The notes under the pieces were generated by a model, which made no database searches, was not told the origin of the DNA, and was given only the letters and a program-made list of their open reading frames with translations. A program made the translations under genes and the position numbers. A DNA stretch of 64,000 nucleotides from Gammaproteobacteria bacterium (GTDB taxonomy: Bacteria > Pseudomonadota > Gammaproteobacteria > Steroidobacterales > Rariloculaceae): positions 1 to 64,000 of the forward strand of contig JAJEGN010000022.1 in the NCBI GenBank assembly GCA_022819855.1, given 5' to 3'. Shown here piece by piece: positions 9,582 to 17,725 of this stretch (position 1 is the stretch's first letter; the number at the start of each line of letters is the position of its first letter).

Positions 9582-11933
9582 CTACCGTGAATCGGCCCGA
9601 ACGCCGGCCCGGTCATCGGGGCGGTCGCGGACAACGGTCACGCCTGCCCTCAGATCGCGAGGACCCTCATCAACAGCCACGACGCGGGCGGTGAGCGCCA
9701 TGGCTCTGCGCAGCCCTTCCGCATCGATGTCGCCGATGACCCCGCCCGCCACCCCGAGGGACAGCCACTGCTCGAGGTTTGCAACGTTGACGTCGCTGCC
9801 GTACGCCGCGCGCATCCGCTGCTCGGCCGGCTCGGCGGTAACCACCGCCTCGAGTGCGAGTTCCAGGCGCCCGACCGGATCGGTCTCCTCTCTCGCGCCG
9901 TAGGTGCCCTCGATCAGGCGGTTTCGGGCATCGGAAGGCTCGAGCAACAGGCCGGCCACCTGCCGTCCCAGGGCATCCGGCGGCCTCCGATTCAACCGGC
10001 CGAACGGCATCAGCAGCCGTTTCATCAGCCAACCCGCGGCCTTGTGCGGAAAATTGTCGAGAAACGCTTCGAACGCGTCTTCGGCACTGGCAAGCGAGTC
10101 CTGCAAGGCCCATTCGACAACGGCCCGGTCGCCCGCCGGTGCGCCGTCGTCGAGATGCTGCTTGACGACCGCCGAGCCGAGGTACAAGTGGCTCAGGACA
10201 TCGCCAAGACGCGCGGACAGCGTTTCGCGGCGTTTGAGCTCGCCGGCCAGGACCAGCATCGCGATGTCGCTGACGAAGGCAAACGCGGCGCTCAATCGCG
10301 TCATCTGCCTCAGGTAGCGACGTGGTAGAGCGACATCCGGCACGCGCAAGAAACGGGCGCCCGTGATGCCCATGACGAACGCACGCAAGGCATTGCCGAT
10401 CGTGTGGCCGAGGTGAGCGAAAAACGCGGCATCGAAGTCGCGCAGCCCTCGCTCGCGGTCCGGATTCGCGGCGGCGCGAAGTTCCGCCAGCAAATGCGGA
10501 TGGCAGCGAATCGCGCCCTGCCCGAAGATGATGAGGCTGCGGGTCAGGATATTCGCGCCTTCCACGGTGACCGCGAACGGCACGGCATCATGGAGCGATC
10601 GCAGGTAGTTCGACGGGCCGTCGCACACCGCCCGACCGCCGTGAACGTCCATCGCGTCGTTCACGACGCGACGCATTCCCTCGGTGTTGTGATACTTCAG
10701 GATCGCCGAGAGAATGGACGGCTTCTCGCCCTGAGCGAGCGCATTGGCCGTCACGATTCGACCGGCGTTCATGCGCCAGGTCGTCGCGGCGATCCGTGCG
10801 AGGACCTCCTGGATGCCTTCGAAACGGCCGATGGGGACCTTGAATTGCCGGCGCACCCGAGCGTAGGCACCGGTCGTCTGACAGCAGACCTTTCCCGCCG
10901 CCACACCGAGCGCCGGAAGCGAGATGGCCCGTCCGACGGCCAGGCAGTCCATGAGCATGCGCCAGCCCTGGCCGATTCGGGCCTTTCCGCCGATGACATA
11001 GTCCATCGGTACGAACACGTCGTCGCCCCGGGTCGGCCCGTTCTGGAACGACAGGCCGGGATCGTGTCTTGCCCCGATCTCGACGCCGGGCAGATGGGTC
11101 GGGACGAGCGCGCAGGTGATTCCGAGCTCGACTTTAGACCCCAGAAGCCCGTCCGGGTCCCTGGCCTTGAAGGCCAGCCCCAGCAGCGTACACACCGGCG
11201 CCAGCGTGATGTACCGCTTGTCCCAGTTGAGCCTCAGACCAAGCACTCTGCGGCCCTCGTGCTCGCCCCAGGCAACGACGCCCTCGTCGATCATCGAGGC
11301 GGCGTCCGATCCCGCCCAGGGACTGGTCAGTGCAAACGCCGGAATGTCGTCGCCCCGCGCGAGCCGCGGCAGGTAGTCGTCCCGCTGAGCATCGGTGCCG
11401 TAGTGAAGCAGCAGCTCGCCGGGGCCGAGCGAATTCGGGACCATGACGGTCACCGCGGCCACCATGCTCCGGGTTGCGATCGTCATCACGATTTCGGACT
11501 GGGCGCGCGGCGAGAACTCAAGACCGCCGTAGCGCCCGGGAATGGTCATCCCGAAGAAGCGTTGATCTTTCAGGAATTGCCAGACTGGCGCCGGCAGGTC
11601 GTCTAGCTCGTGATTGATCTGCCACTCGTCGAGCATGGCGCAGAGGTCGTTGAGCGGCCCGTCGACGAAAGCCTGCTCCTCGTCGCTCAGGCTCGCGGCC
11701 GGACTGTCGAGCAGCCTCCGCCAGTCGGGCCGGCCCGTGAACAGCTCACGATCCCACCAGACCGTTCCCGCCTCGATCGCGGCGTTCTCCGTTTCGGAGA
11801 TCGGCGGGAGCGCCGAGCGGAACCAATTCAGCAAGCTCCGGGACAGGAGTCGCTGGCGTAGCGGCCCGCGAGCCAATACCACCGCGCACAGCAGGGGGAC
11901 CGCGATGATCGTGAGCCAGACAGCGACGAACAT
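9582..11933 (-). CDS. fadE: Acyl-CoA dehydrogenase, FadE type
   Basis: The protein is about 783 residues from the ATG at 11933; a GTG at 11975 would add 14. It has one N-terminal membrane segment, then the acyl-CoA dehydrogenase N-terminal, middle (IPAFALTSPWAGSDA) and C-terminal domains, then the extra FadE C-terminal domain (DUF1974, with AAFFAHLGHTIGNALRAF). E. coli FadE has 814 residues with the same layout. It catalyses the first FAD-dependent step of fatty acid beta-oxidation. I chose the internal ATG because membrane-anchored FadE proteins normally begin directly with the hydrophobic helix. It is divergent from prpC across an AT-rich spacer. Confidence 0.92.
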   Translation of the reverse strand: MFVAVWLTIIAVPLLCAVVLARGPLRQRLLSRSLLNWFRSALPPISETENAAIEAGTVWWDRELFTGRPDWRRLLDSPAASLSDEEQAFVDGPLNDLCAMLDEWQINHELDDLPAPVWQFLKDQRFFGMTIPGRYGGLEFSPRAQSEIVMTIATRSMVAAVTVMVPNSLGPGELLLHYGTDAQRDDYLPRLARGDDIPAFALTSPWAGSDAASMIDEGVVAWGEHEGRRVLGLRLNWDKRYITLAPVCTLLGLAFKARDPDGLLGSKVELGITCALVPTHLPGVEIGARHDPGLSFQNGPTRGDDVFVPMDYVIGGKARIGQGWRMLMDCLAVGRAISLPALGVAAGKVCCQTTGAYARVRRQFKVPIGRFEGIQEVLARIAATTWRMNAGRIVTANALAQGEKPSILSAILKYHNTEGMRRVVNDAMDVHGGRAVCDGPSNYLRSLHDAVPFAVTVEGANILTRSLIIFGQGAIRCHPHLLAELRAAANPDRERGLRDFDAAFFAHLGHTIGNALRAFVMGITGARFLRVPDVALPRRYLRQMTRLSAAFAFVSDIAMLVLAGELKRRETLSARLGDVLSHLYLGSAVVKQHLDDGAPAGDRAVVEWALQDSLASAEDAFEAFLDNFPHKAAGWLMKRLLMPFGRLNRRPPDALGRQVAGLLLEPSDARNRLIEGTYGAREETDPVGRLELALEAVVTAEPAEQRMRAAYGSDVNVANLEQWLSLGVAGGVIGDIDAEGLRRAMALTARVVAVDEGPRDLRAGVTVVRDRPDDRAGVRADSR

Positions 11934-12149
11934 TGGGATCACGTCCGAGCCTGAAGGCCACGGGAGCGATCGCACTTGCGACGCAGCGCGTCGGACCCGC
12001 GGTCGTTTTCCGGCGTGCTTTCCGGAAGGTTCGCGATCTGTCGCAGATCATCCGCGGCACGCGTTGACTGTCGTGCACCCATAGCTAAAAACATAATCAC
12101 ATACTATTATATCTATTAATGCTGTACCATGATCGAAGGTAGCCGCGGG
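11934..12149. promoter_or_regulatory. Divergent promoter region fadE / prpC with weak palindrome
   Basis: This spacer becomes strongly AT-rich at 12085-12120. ACTATTATATCTAT at 12103-12116 matches 8 of the 12 half-site positions of the palindrome found in the 20-42 kb divergent promoters. A GAAGG ribosome-binding candidate at 12135-12139 favours the ATG at 12150 over the ATG at 12129. Whether the weak palindrome is functional is uncertain. Confidence 0.35.
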
Positions 12150-13271
12150 ATGAGCCGAAACAAGACAGGAGGCCTGGCCGGAGTCGTCGCCGGGCGCACG
12201 GAAATCTGTACCGTCGGCAAGGAAGGCGCCGGGCTGACGTATCGCGGTTACGACATCGGCGATCTCGTCGACAATGCGTGCTTCGAGGAAGTCGCGTATC
12301 TGCTCCATCACGGCCGGCTGCCCGGCGCGCGGGAACTTGCCGCCTACCGGGAAAAGCTCGCTTCGCTACGTGCCTTGCCCGGCGCGCTCAGGCAAACCCT
12401 GGAGGCCATACCCGCCGACACGCATCCCATGGACGTGATGCGCACGGGCTGCTCGGTGCTCGGCAACCTGGAGCCCGAGGGCGATTTTGCAGCACAACGC
12501 GACGTGGCCGACCGGCTGCTGGCGGCCTTCCCGTCGATCGTGATGTACTGGCATCGGTTTCACGCCGACGGCAAGCGCATCGAGACGGCCACGGATGACG
12601 ACAGCGTCGCCGGTCATTTCCTGCACATGCTCCACGACGCGCCGCCCGGCGAACTGCACCGCCGCACGCTCGATATCTCGCTGATCCTTTACGCCGAGCA
12701 CGAATTCAACGCATCGACGTTCACGGCGCGGGTCACCGCGGCGACGCTCTCGGACTTTCACTCCGCGATCACGGGCGCCATCGGCGCCCTGCGCGGACCG
12801 CTGCACGGCGGCGCCAACGAAGCGGCCATGGAACTGATCGAGCGCTTCGATTCGCCGCAGGCCGCCGCGATAGGCGTGCGCGAGATGCTTGCGCGCAGGG
12901 AACTCATCATGGGCTTCGGCCACCGCGTCTACACGCGCTCCGATCCGCGCAATTCGGTCAACAAGCGCATGTCGAAGCGGCTGGCCGAGGAAGCCGGCGA
13001 CGACCGGCTGTACCGCGTCTCCGAAGCCATCGAGCAGGTCATGTGGGACGAGAAGAAGCTCTTCGCCAACGCGGACTTCTACTCGGCCAGCATGTATCAC
13101 TTCATGGGCATCCCGACCTATCTCTTCACGCCCATTTTCGTCTGCTCGCGCATCACGGGCTGGTCGGCGCACGTCTTCGAGCAGCGCGCCGACAACAAGC
13201 TCATTCGGCCCGCGGCCGAGTACACCGGCCCGCGATTGCAAACCTGGGCGCCGCTGTCAGCGCGTGTCTGA
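12150..13271 (+). CDS. prpC: 2-methylcitrate synthase / citrate synthase family
   Basis: The protein is 373 residues. It closely follows PrpC: GLAGVVAG at the N-terminus, TVGKEGAGLTYRGYDI, the HPMDVMRTG block, AEHEFNASTF, GPLHGGANE, GFGHRVY and the RQDNK-like RADNKLIRP end. The His in LYAEHEF and the His in GFGHRVY are conserved catalytic residues. The enzyme condenses propionyl-CoA (or acetyl-CoA) with oxaloacetate. The usual partners prpB and prpD are not beside it. Instead it is followed after 57 bases by an alpha/beta hydrolase and an arylmalonate-decarboxylase-like gene, so its acyl-CoA may come from a nearby breakdown pathway. Confidence 0.88.
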   Translation: MSRNKTGGLAGVVAGRTEICTVGKEGAGLTYRGYDIGDLVDNACFEEVAYLLHHGRLPGARELAAYREKLASLRALPGALRQTLEAIPADTHPMDVMRTGCSVLGNLEPEGDFAAQRDVADRLLAAFPSIVMYWHRFHADGKRIETATDDDSVAGHFLHMLHDAPPGELHRRTLDISLILYAEHEFNASTFTARVTAATLSDFHSAITGAIGALRGPLHGGANEAAMELIERFDSPQAAAIGVREMLARRELIMGFGHRVYTRSDPRNSVNKRMSKRLAEEAGDDRLYRVSEAIEQVMWDEKKLFANADFYSASMYHFMGIPTYLFTPIFVCSRITGWSAHVFEQRADNKLIRPAAEYTGPRLQTWAPLSARV

Positions 13272-13328
13272 GCCCGGCTCTGCAACGTCAGCGCATTACC
13301 GCCGCCGCATGTAGTCCCGGAACGCGGC

Positions 13329-14117
13329 GTGAAGGTCATGCGCGACTACACTACGGCGTCGTTCGGCCAGATCCACTACCGCCACGCAGGCGCGGCAGAC
13401 CGGCCCGCCTGCGTGCTGTTGCACCAGACACCGAGCACGTCGGCGATGTACGAGGACCTCATGCCGCTGCTGGCAGACGATTTTCGCCTGTTCGCTCTGG
13501 ACACGCCGGGCATGGGGCTCAGCGATCCGGTCCCGGGCGCGTTGACGATCGACGCGCTGGCTGACGGCGTTGCCGAGTTTCTGGATGGCGTCGGGATCGA
13601 CCGTTGCCGCCTGTTCGGGCATCACACCGGCGCGGCGATCGCCGCGCAGCTTGCCGCGGATCGCCCGGAACGGGTCGAAGCGCTGGCGCTCTCGGGCCCG
13701 CCGCTGCTCGATGCACGCCTCAGAGCGCGGCTGCCGGAGTCTGCGGTTCCGTATCCGGCCGAGGACGACGGCGGGCATCTCGTCAAAACGTGGCGGCGCA
13801 CCTTCGACAAGGATCGAAATGCATCGCTCGACACGGTGCAGCGGGAGACCGCGGATACCATCGCCCTCGACGCCGACTACGCTGCGGCCTACGACGCCGT
13901 GATCGCGCACGATCTGGAAGGCGCGCTCGCCGCCGTGAGCTGTCGCGTGCTTGTCTTCGCCGGGACCGCCGATGTGCTCTACGGACAGCTCGACGCGGCT
14001 GCCGCCCTGCTCGCGAACGCGTCCAGGCGCGAGATTGCCGGCGCCGGCACCTATGCCTGCGAGACCCATTGTCGGGAGGTGGCCGCGTTGCTGCGCGGAT
14101 TTTTCGTCGGGAGCTGA
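13329..14117 (+). CDS. Alpha/beta hydrolase with His at the nucleophile elbow
   Basis: The 262 residues carry the alpha/beta-hydrolase core: LLHQTPSTS oxyanion region, DTPGMGLSD, nucleophile elbow GHHTG at 97-101, a cap region, and a C-terminal CETH that could give the catalytic His. The elbow normally reads G-x-Ser-x-G, but here the central residue is His99, so ordinary Ser-hydrolase chemistry is doubtful. A paralogue with the same oddity is at 36547-37416. The start is uncertain: GTG at 13329 or ATG at 13338. It ends 2 bases before the next gene, indicating co-transcription. Confidence 0.75.
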   Translation: MKVMRDYTTASFGQIHYRHAGAADRPACVLLHQTPSTSAMYEDLMPLLADDFRLFALDTPGMGLSDPVPGALTIDALADGVAEFLDGVGIDRCRLFGHHTGAAIAAQLAADRPERVEALALSGPPLLDARLRARLPESAVPYPAEDDGGHLVKTWRRTFDKDRNASLDTVQRETADTIALDADYAAAYDAVIAHDLEGALAAVSCRVLVFAGTADVLYGQLDAAAALLANASRREIAGAGTYACETHCREVAALLRGFFVGS

Positions 14118-14119
14118 CC

Positions 14120-14896
14120 ATGGACAATTACCAGATCGCTCATCGTGCCCGTATCGGCGTGCTCATACCGTCGACGAACACCGGCGTGGAGTACGATCTC
14201 CAGAAGATCAGCCTGCCGGGGCTGACCTGGCACCCGTCGCGCTTCTGGATCGAGATCGCCAACTGGGCCGATGAATCGAAACGATCGGGCGACGACTTCA
14301 ATGTCGTGTTCGAGCGCTTTCTGGATGCGCTTCGCCTGGAACTGCCGCTCTCGATACGCAACGTATTGAGCGCCAAGATCACCCACCTCATGCTCGGCAT
14401 GTCGGCCGAGACCTTCTGGGGCGGTCTCGACGGGAACCGGGAGTTCGAAAGGAGCATTCAGGACCAGATCGGCGAGCTCGGCCTGACCACCGGCGCGGGC
14501 GCCGCCCGCGATGCCCTGCACAGATTCGGGGCCGACAAAATTTCGGTCATTACGCCGTATCCGCCGGTCGGCGATGCCAACGTCCATCGCTTCTTCAACG
14601 ATCTGGGCTTTGAGGTGAAGGCCGTCCGGGGCATCCCCATGCCATCGGCGACCGCGATCGCCGATATCACCATTCCGATGGTCATGGACGCGATTCGCGA
14701 CGTCGACGGCGACGATGTCGACGCAATCATCCAGTGCGGCACGAACCTCTCGACGGTCGACATTTTTCCGACTATGGAACACTGGCTGCAGAAACCGCTC
14801 ATTCCGATCAATATCGCCTGCGTCTGGCACGCATTGCGCGCCTGCGGGATCAACGACCCGATCGTCGGCAAGGGTCGCCTGCTCGAGGAGTTCTGA
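14120..14896 (+). CDS. Arylmalonate decarboxylase / maleate isomerase-like protein (Asp/Glu racemase superfamily)
   Basis: The protein is 258 residues. IPSTNTGVE at 16-24, GMSAETFWGG at 93-102 and a conserved Cys206 in IIQCGTNLSTVD resemble arylmalonate decarboxylase, which has a dioxyanion-binding G-T-S-L-S-F-Y motif and a single C-terminal catalytic Cys. The first Cys of racemases and maleate isomerases is missing, which favours a decarboxylase. The substrate is unknown. GGGAG about 7 bases before the ATG supports this start. Operon: prpC, hydrolase, this gene. Confidence 0.7.
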   Translation: MDNYQIAHRARIGVLIPSTNTGVEYDLQKISLPGLTWHPSRFWIEIANWADESKRSGDDFNVVFERFLDALRLELPLSIRNVLSAKITHLMLGMSAETFWGGLDGNREFERSIQDQIGELGLTTGAGAARDALHRFGADKISVITPYPPVGDANVHRFFNDLGFEVKAVRGIPMPSATAIADITIPMVMDAIRDVDGDDVDAIIQCGTNLSTVDIFPTMEHWLQKPLIPINIACVWHALRACGINDPIVGKGRLLEEF

Positions 14897-14954
14897 GCAA
14901 GCCGCCCGGGCATCGCCGACCGCCGGTCACTCAGTTGCGCGCTTGAAGGAACGA

Positions 14955-15917
14955 TCACACGCGCGCAAGGGCGCGCTCGACCTGCCTCTCGAGGTTTTCC
15001 ATCGGCAGGACATCGGGCCCGCGCTTGAGGACGAATTCGAGAAACCGTTCCGCGACCAGCGACATCGACTTCGCCTTGGGGTAGACGACATGCCAGTCGG
15101 AGAGCACCGGAAAGCCCGCGACCCTGAGTTGCACGAGGTCCGTACCGACCGCGTCGGCGAGGACGTAGGCCGACAGGATCGTGATCCCCATGTTTTCGAC
15201 GACCATGTACTTGATGGCTTCGTTGCTCTCGATCGTCATGGTCTTGCCCAATGCTTCGCCGCGTTTTTCAAGGTGGCGGCGCACCGCGTTGAACGTGCCC
15301 GAACCCGGCTCGCGCATCAGAAGGTTCTCGTCCAAGAGGTCGGGCCACTTGAGACCCTTGCGCCCGGCCAGCCGGTGGCGCCGCGACGCGATGACGGCCA
15401 GCGGATTGGCCAGGAAACGATGTGACGCGATGTCGAGGTCGCTCGGCGGATCGTTGAAAATGTAGAGATCGTCCCGATTGCCGTCGAGACGCGCAATGAT
15501 CTCGGCGCGGTTGCCGACGTGAAACTCCACGTCGATCTCGGGATGTTCGCGGCAGAACGCGCCGAGGATGCGCGGCAGGAAGTACTTGGCCGTCGTCACG
15601 ACGGCGATCCGCAGCTTTCCGGCCTTGAGTCCCTTCAGACTGTTGATCGTTTCGTCGAGACGCCCGATCTCGGCGAACAGCCGGTTGGCCGTGGCGACGA
15701 CTTCGCGACCGGCATCGGTCAGGTAGAGCTTTTTTCCGATGACCTCGTGCAGCGGCAGCCCGACGGCGTCGGCGAGCTTGCGAACCTGCACCGATACGGC
15801 GGAATGGCTCAGGTAAAGTTGCTCCGCGGCACGCGCCATGCTGCGGTGCTCGGCCACCGTGACGAAGATCTCAAGCTGCCTGAGCGTCCCCAGGCGGGTA
15901 AACAGTCGCGAATCCAT
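14955..15917 (-). CDS. LysR-family transcriptional regulator (CbbR-like)
   Basis: The 320 residues begin with a LysR winged helix (LRQLEIFVTVAEHRSMARAAEQLYLSHSAVS, about residues 12-42), followed by a periplasmic-binding-like effector domain of two lobes (LRIAVVTTAKYFLPRI onward). It is divergent from the bicupin gene across 123 bases, the classic arrangement for a LysR regulator and its target. It converges with the arylmalonate-decarboxylase-like gene and might control that cluster too. The effector is unknown. Confidence 0.88.
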   Translation of the reverse strand: MDSRLFTRLGTLRQLEIFVTVAEHRSMARAAEQLYLSHSAVSVQVRKLADAVGLPLHEVIGKKLYLTDAGREVVATANRLFAEIGRLDETINSLKGLKAGKLRIAVVTTAKYFLPRILGAFCREHPEIDVEFHVGNRAEIIARLDGNRDDLYIFNDPPSDLDIASHRFLANPLAVIASRRHRLAGRKGLKWPDLLDENLLMREPGSGTFNAVRRHLEKRGEALGKTMTIESNEAIKYMVVENMGITILSAYVLADAVGTDLVQLRVAGFPVLSDWHVVYPKAKSMSLVAERFLEFVLKRGPDVLPMENLERQVERALARV

Positions 15918-16040
15918 GAAACAGTGCGCGCGTATATATATTTACGATTATAGATGGATATGGTGATTATTAAATAGTTTTATTTGCTTATTGTGGCATC
16001 TAGCATGTAGACCTCACTCCCGAAACAGAGGAACTCCGCG
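15918..16040. promoter_or_regulatory. Divergent LysR / bicupin promoter region
   Basis: The 123 bases are very AT-rich at 15932-15990, in contrast to the GC-rich surroundings. GGTGATTATTAAAT at 15962-15975 is at best a poor match to the regional palindrome, and several T-N11-A arrangements could serve as a LysR box. GAGG before the ATG at 16041 is the likely ribosome-binding site of the bicupin. Confidence 0.4.
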
Positions 16041-16937
16041 ATGCGGCCCCATGTTGAACTGGTAGACGAAAACGACCTGATCTGGCACCCGGCCGAACTG
16101 CCGCATGGCACGGGCGAGGCCCGCCAGCGGAACCTCTGTTACGACGAAGAAAACGGCGCGGCCTCGCTGCTAGTGGAGTTCGTCACGGACTGGCAACGCG
16201 GCGCGGGCCTGCATGCGGCGCAGACGGAATGGTACGTGCTCGAGGGCGGCATCCGGATCGGCGATACGGAACTTGGCGAGGGCGGTTACTGGGTGGCGCC
16301 CTGCGGCGTGAGCACGCCCGCGATAAGCGCCAGGGCCCGCACGCGGATCCTGCTTTTTCGCGAGTACGCAGACTGGGCCTTTACCCCGGCTGACGACGAC
16401 GCGGCCGTATCCGGCGAAGGCCTTGTGATCAAGGACGCCAATGCCATGGACTGGTACGACGTCGTCCATCCCGAGCATGGCAGCCCGATGGATTTCGACC
16501 GCGGCGGAACGCCGGTCCCGGGGCTCTTCATCAAGCTCCTTTGGCGCGACCCGGAAAACGGCTTCTACACGCGTCTGATCAAGGCCGAGCCCGGCTGGCG
16601 CGAACATCCGCTGGCCCACCATCCGGTGTACGAGGAGGCCTACTGCCTGGACGGCGACTTTCACTACAACTTCGGCACGATGGTCAAGGGCCAGTACTTC
16701 TTCCGCCCGGCGGGCGTGCGCCACGGCGATTTCACGGCCGGCGAGGAAAACGGCTGCGTCTGGCTGCTCCGCTGCGACGGCGACCTGGTCGACTGGTACA
16801 CGGACAATGCGAGCGTTGAATTGAAGGGCGATCCCGTCAACTGGGGCGATGGCTTCCCGAACACGGAACCGCCCGTGTACCTCCAGCCGGTCCGGTCGCG
16901 TTCGATCGGACCCTGGAAGGATCCGAGCTACGTGTAG
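16041..16937 (+). CDS. Bicupin domain protein
   Basis: The protein is 298 residues with two cupin-like halves. The first half (about 40-120) has QTEWYVLEG and GGYWVAPCG. The second (about 175-260) has HPLAHHPVYEEAYCLDGDF, FRPAGVRHGDF and a C-terminal tail. The H-x-x-x-x-E-E-x-x-x-x-x-G pattern in the second half can bind a metal; the first half keeps only part of it. It may be an isomerase, decarboxylase or dioxygenase of a small acid. No substrate can be named. It is probably controlled by the divergent LysR protein. Confidence 0.65.
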   Translation: MRPHVELVDENDLIWHPAELPHGTGEARQRNLCYDEENGAASLLVEFVTDWQRGAGLHAAQTEWYVLEGGIRIGDTELGEGGYWVAPCGVSTPAISARARTRILLFREYADWAFTPADDDAAVSGEGLVIKDANAMDWYDVVHPEHGSPMDFDRGGTPVPGLFIKLLWRDPENGFYTRLIKAEPGWREHPLAHHPVYEEAYCLDGDFHYNFGTMVKGQYFFRPAGVRHGDFTAGEENGCVWLLRCDGDLVDWYTDNASVELKGDPVNWGDGFPNTEPPVYLQPVRSRSIGPWKDPSYV

Positions 16938-17008
16938 CCGCCTGCTGCGCTGAGGCGCCGGTGCGCGTCTCGGGCATCGTTGGGCGGTTCAGCGCGCCTA
17001 TCGATCGG

Positions 17009-17264
17009 CGCGGCTGCGAAGTCAGGCGACGATCGCGGTGCATCGGCGCTCACTGTTCGGCAATGATCCGACCGGAATCGGCGAATCGAATCGCGATTTC
17101 GATGAATCTCGTGGTTCGGTCAACGTTTGGCGCTGGCCGACAAGGGCCTCGTCGCCGGAGCGAGCGGTTCTCGAGGCGCTGAACGAACTCAGGGCTCAAA
17201 GCGGCGTCGACAAGTTGGACAAGATATTCGAATCGTTGACGACGCTGCGTCCGGAACAGTTGAT
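17009..17264 (+). pseudogene. Partial duplicate of abiEi antitoxin gene
   Basis: This stretch aligns without gaps to 18085-18340 inside the intact abiEi gene. By hand count the stretch 17041-17264 differs from 18117-18340 at about 28 of 224 positions. It encodes the middle of the protein (SLFGNDPTGIG ... LTTLRPEQL) and has neither the N-terminal winged helix nor the C-terminus. After 17264 similarity stops and the CRISPR array begins about 110 bases later. It is a remnant of an older AbiE copy or of a duplication. Confidence 0.8.
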
Positions 17265-17376
17265 CTCCGGCCCGACTCGAACTCCCTACACAATAGTCAC
17301 GCGCAGCAACAAACCGTTTGTGGTAAGTCGACTGCCGATCAGAAACAGGCCCTTGGCCTACAGCGATCCAGCCATG

Positions 17377-17526
17377 GGTTTCCCCGCAGGCGCGGGGATA
17401 GTCCCCGATCACGATCGAGGCGGCCTTGCCGGCGTCCGGTTTCCCCGCAGGCGCGGGGATAGTCCTCCGGCGCGGGCTCCGGGCGTTCGATTCCGGCAGG
17501 TTTCCCCGCAGGCGCGGGGATAGTCC
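17377..17526. CRISPR. Short type I-E-like CRISPR array, 3 repeats and 2 spacers, no cas genes
   Basis: Three identical 28-base repeats (GGTTTCCCCGCAGGCGCG plus GGGATAGTCC) lie at 17377-17404, 17438-17465 and 17499-17526. Two 33-base spacers separate them, giving an exact 61-base period. Repeat length, the CCCCGC...GCGGGG hairpin and spacer size are those of subtype I-E. No cas gene is in the window, so the array is orphan or served by cas genes elsewhere. Transcription direction cannot be fixed: no degenerate terminal repeat is visible. Confidence 0.9.
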
Positions 17527-17652
17527 CGCATTGCGCTCCTGGCGCAGGGGCGTACGGGAGCATTCTGGTCCCTTCGGCGCAGCGTTCAGCATCCCCTCGT
17601 GGGGGGCTTGATCGTTCGGCTCGGATACCTTAGTTGGTATTTTAATTGGCTA

Positions 17653-17725
17653 ATAGCCATCTAATTACAAATACATTAAAATTTCGCTCCAAGATAATTT
17701 GAAATATCCCCAAATAGATGGCTAT
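17653..17725. promoter_or_regulatory. Inverted repeats upstream of abiEi, likely AbiEi operator
   Basis: ATAGCCATCTA at 17653-17663 is exactly repeated in inverted form as TAGATGGCTAT at 17715-17725, which overlaps the antitoxin start codon. Between them is AT-rich DNA suitable for a promoter. The first arm also lies in a smaller palindrome (TGGCTAATAGCCA, 17647-17659). AbiEi antitoxins are known to repress their own operon through inverted repeats, so this is the expected autoregulatory site. Function is inferred. Confidence 0.6.

Noticed and set aside
13604..14119. Extended N-terminus for the arylmalonate-decarboxylase-like protein
   Set aside because: It overlaps the alpha/beta hydrolase in another frame; the ATG at 14120 has a ribosome-binding site and gives the family length.
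15962..15975. GntR palindrome in the LysR / bicupin spacer
   Set aside because: Only 8 of 12 half-site positions agree in very AT-rich DNA, and a LysR regulator is the more likely controller there.
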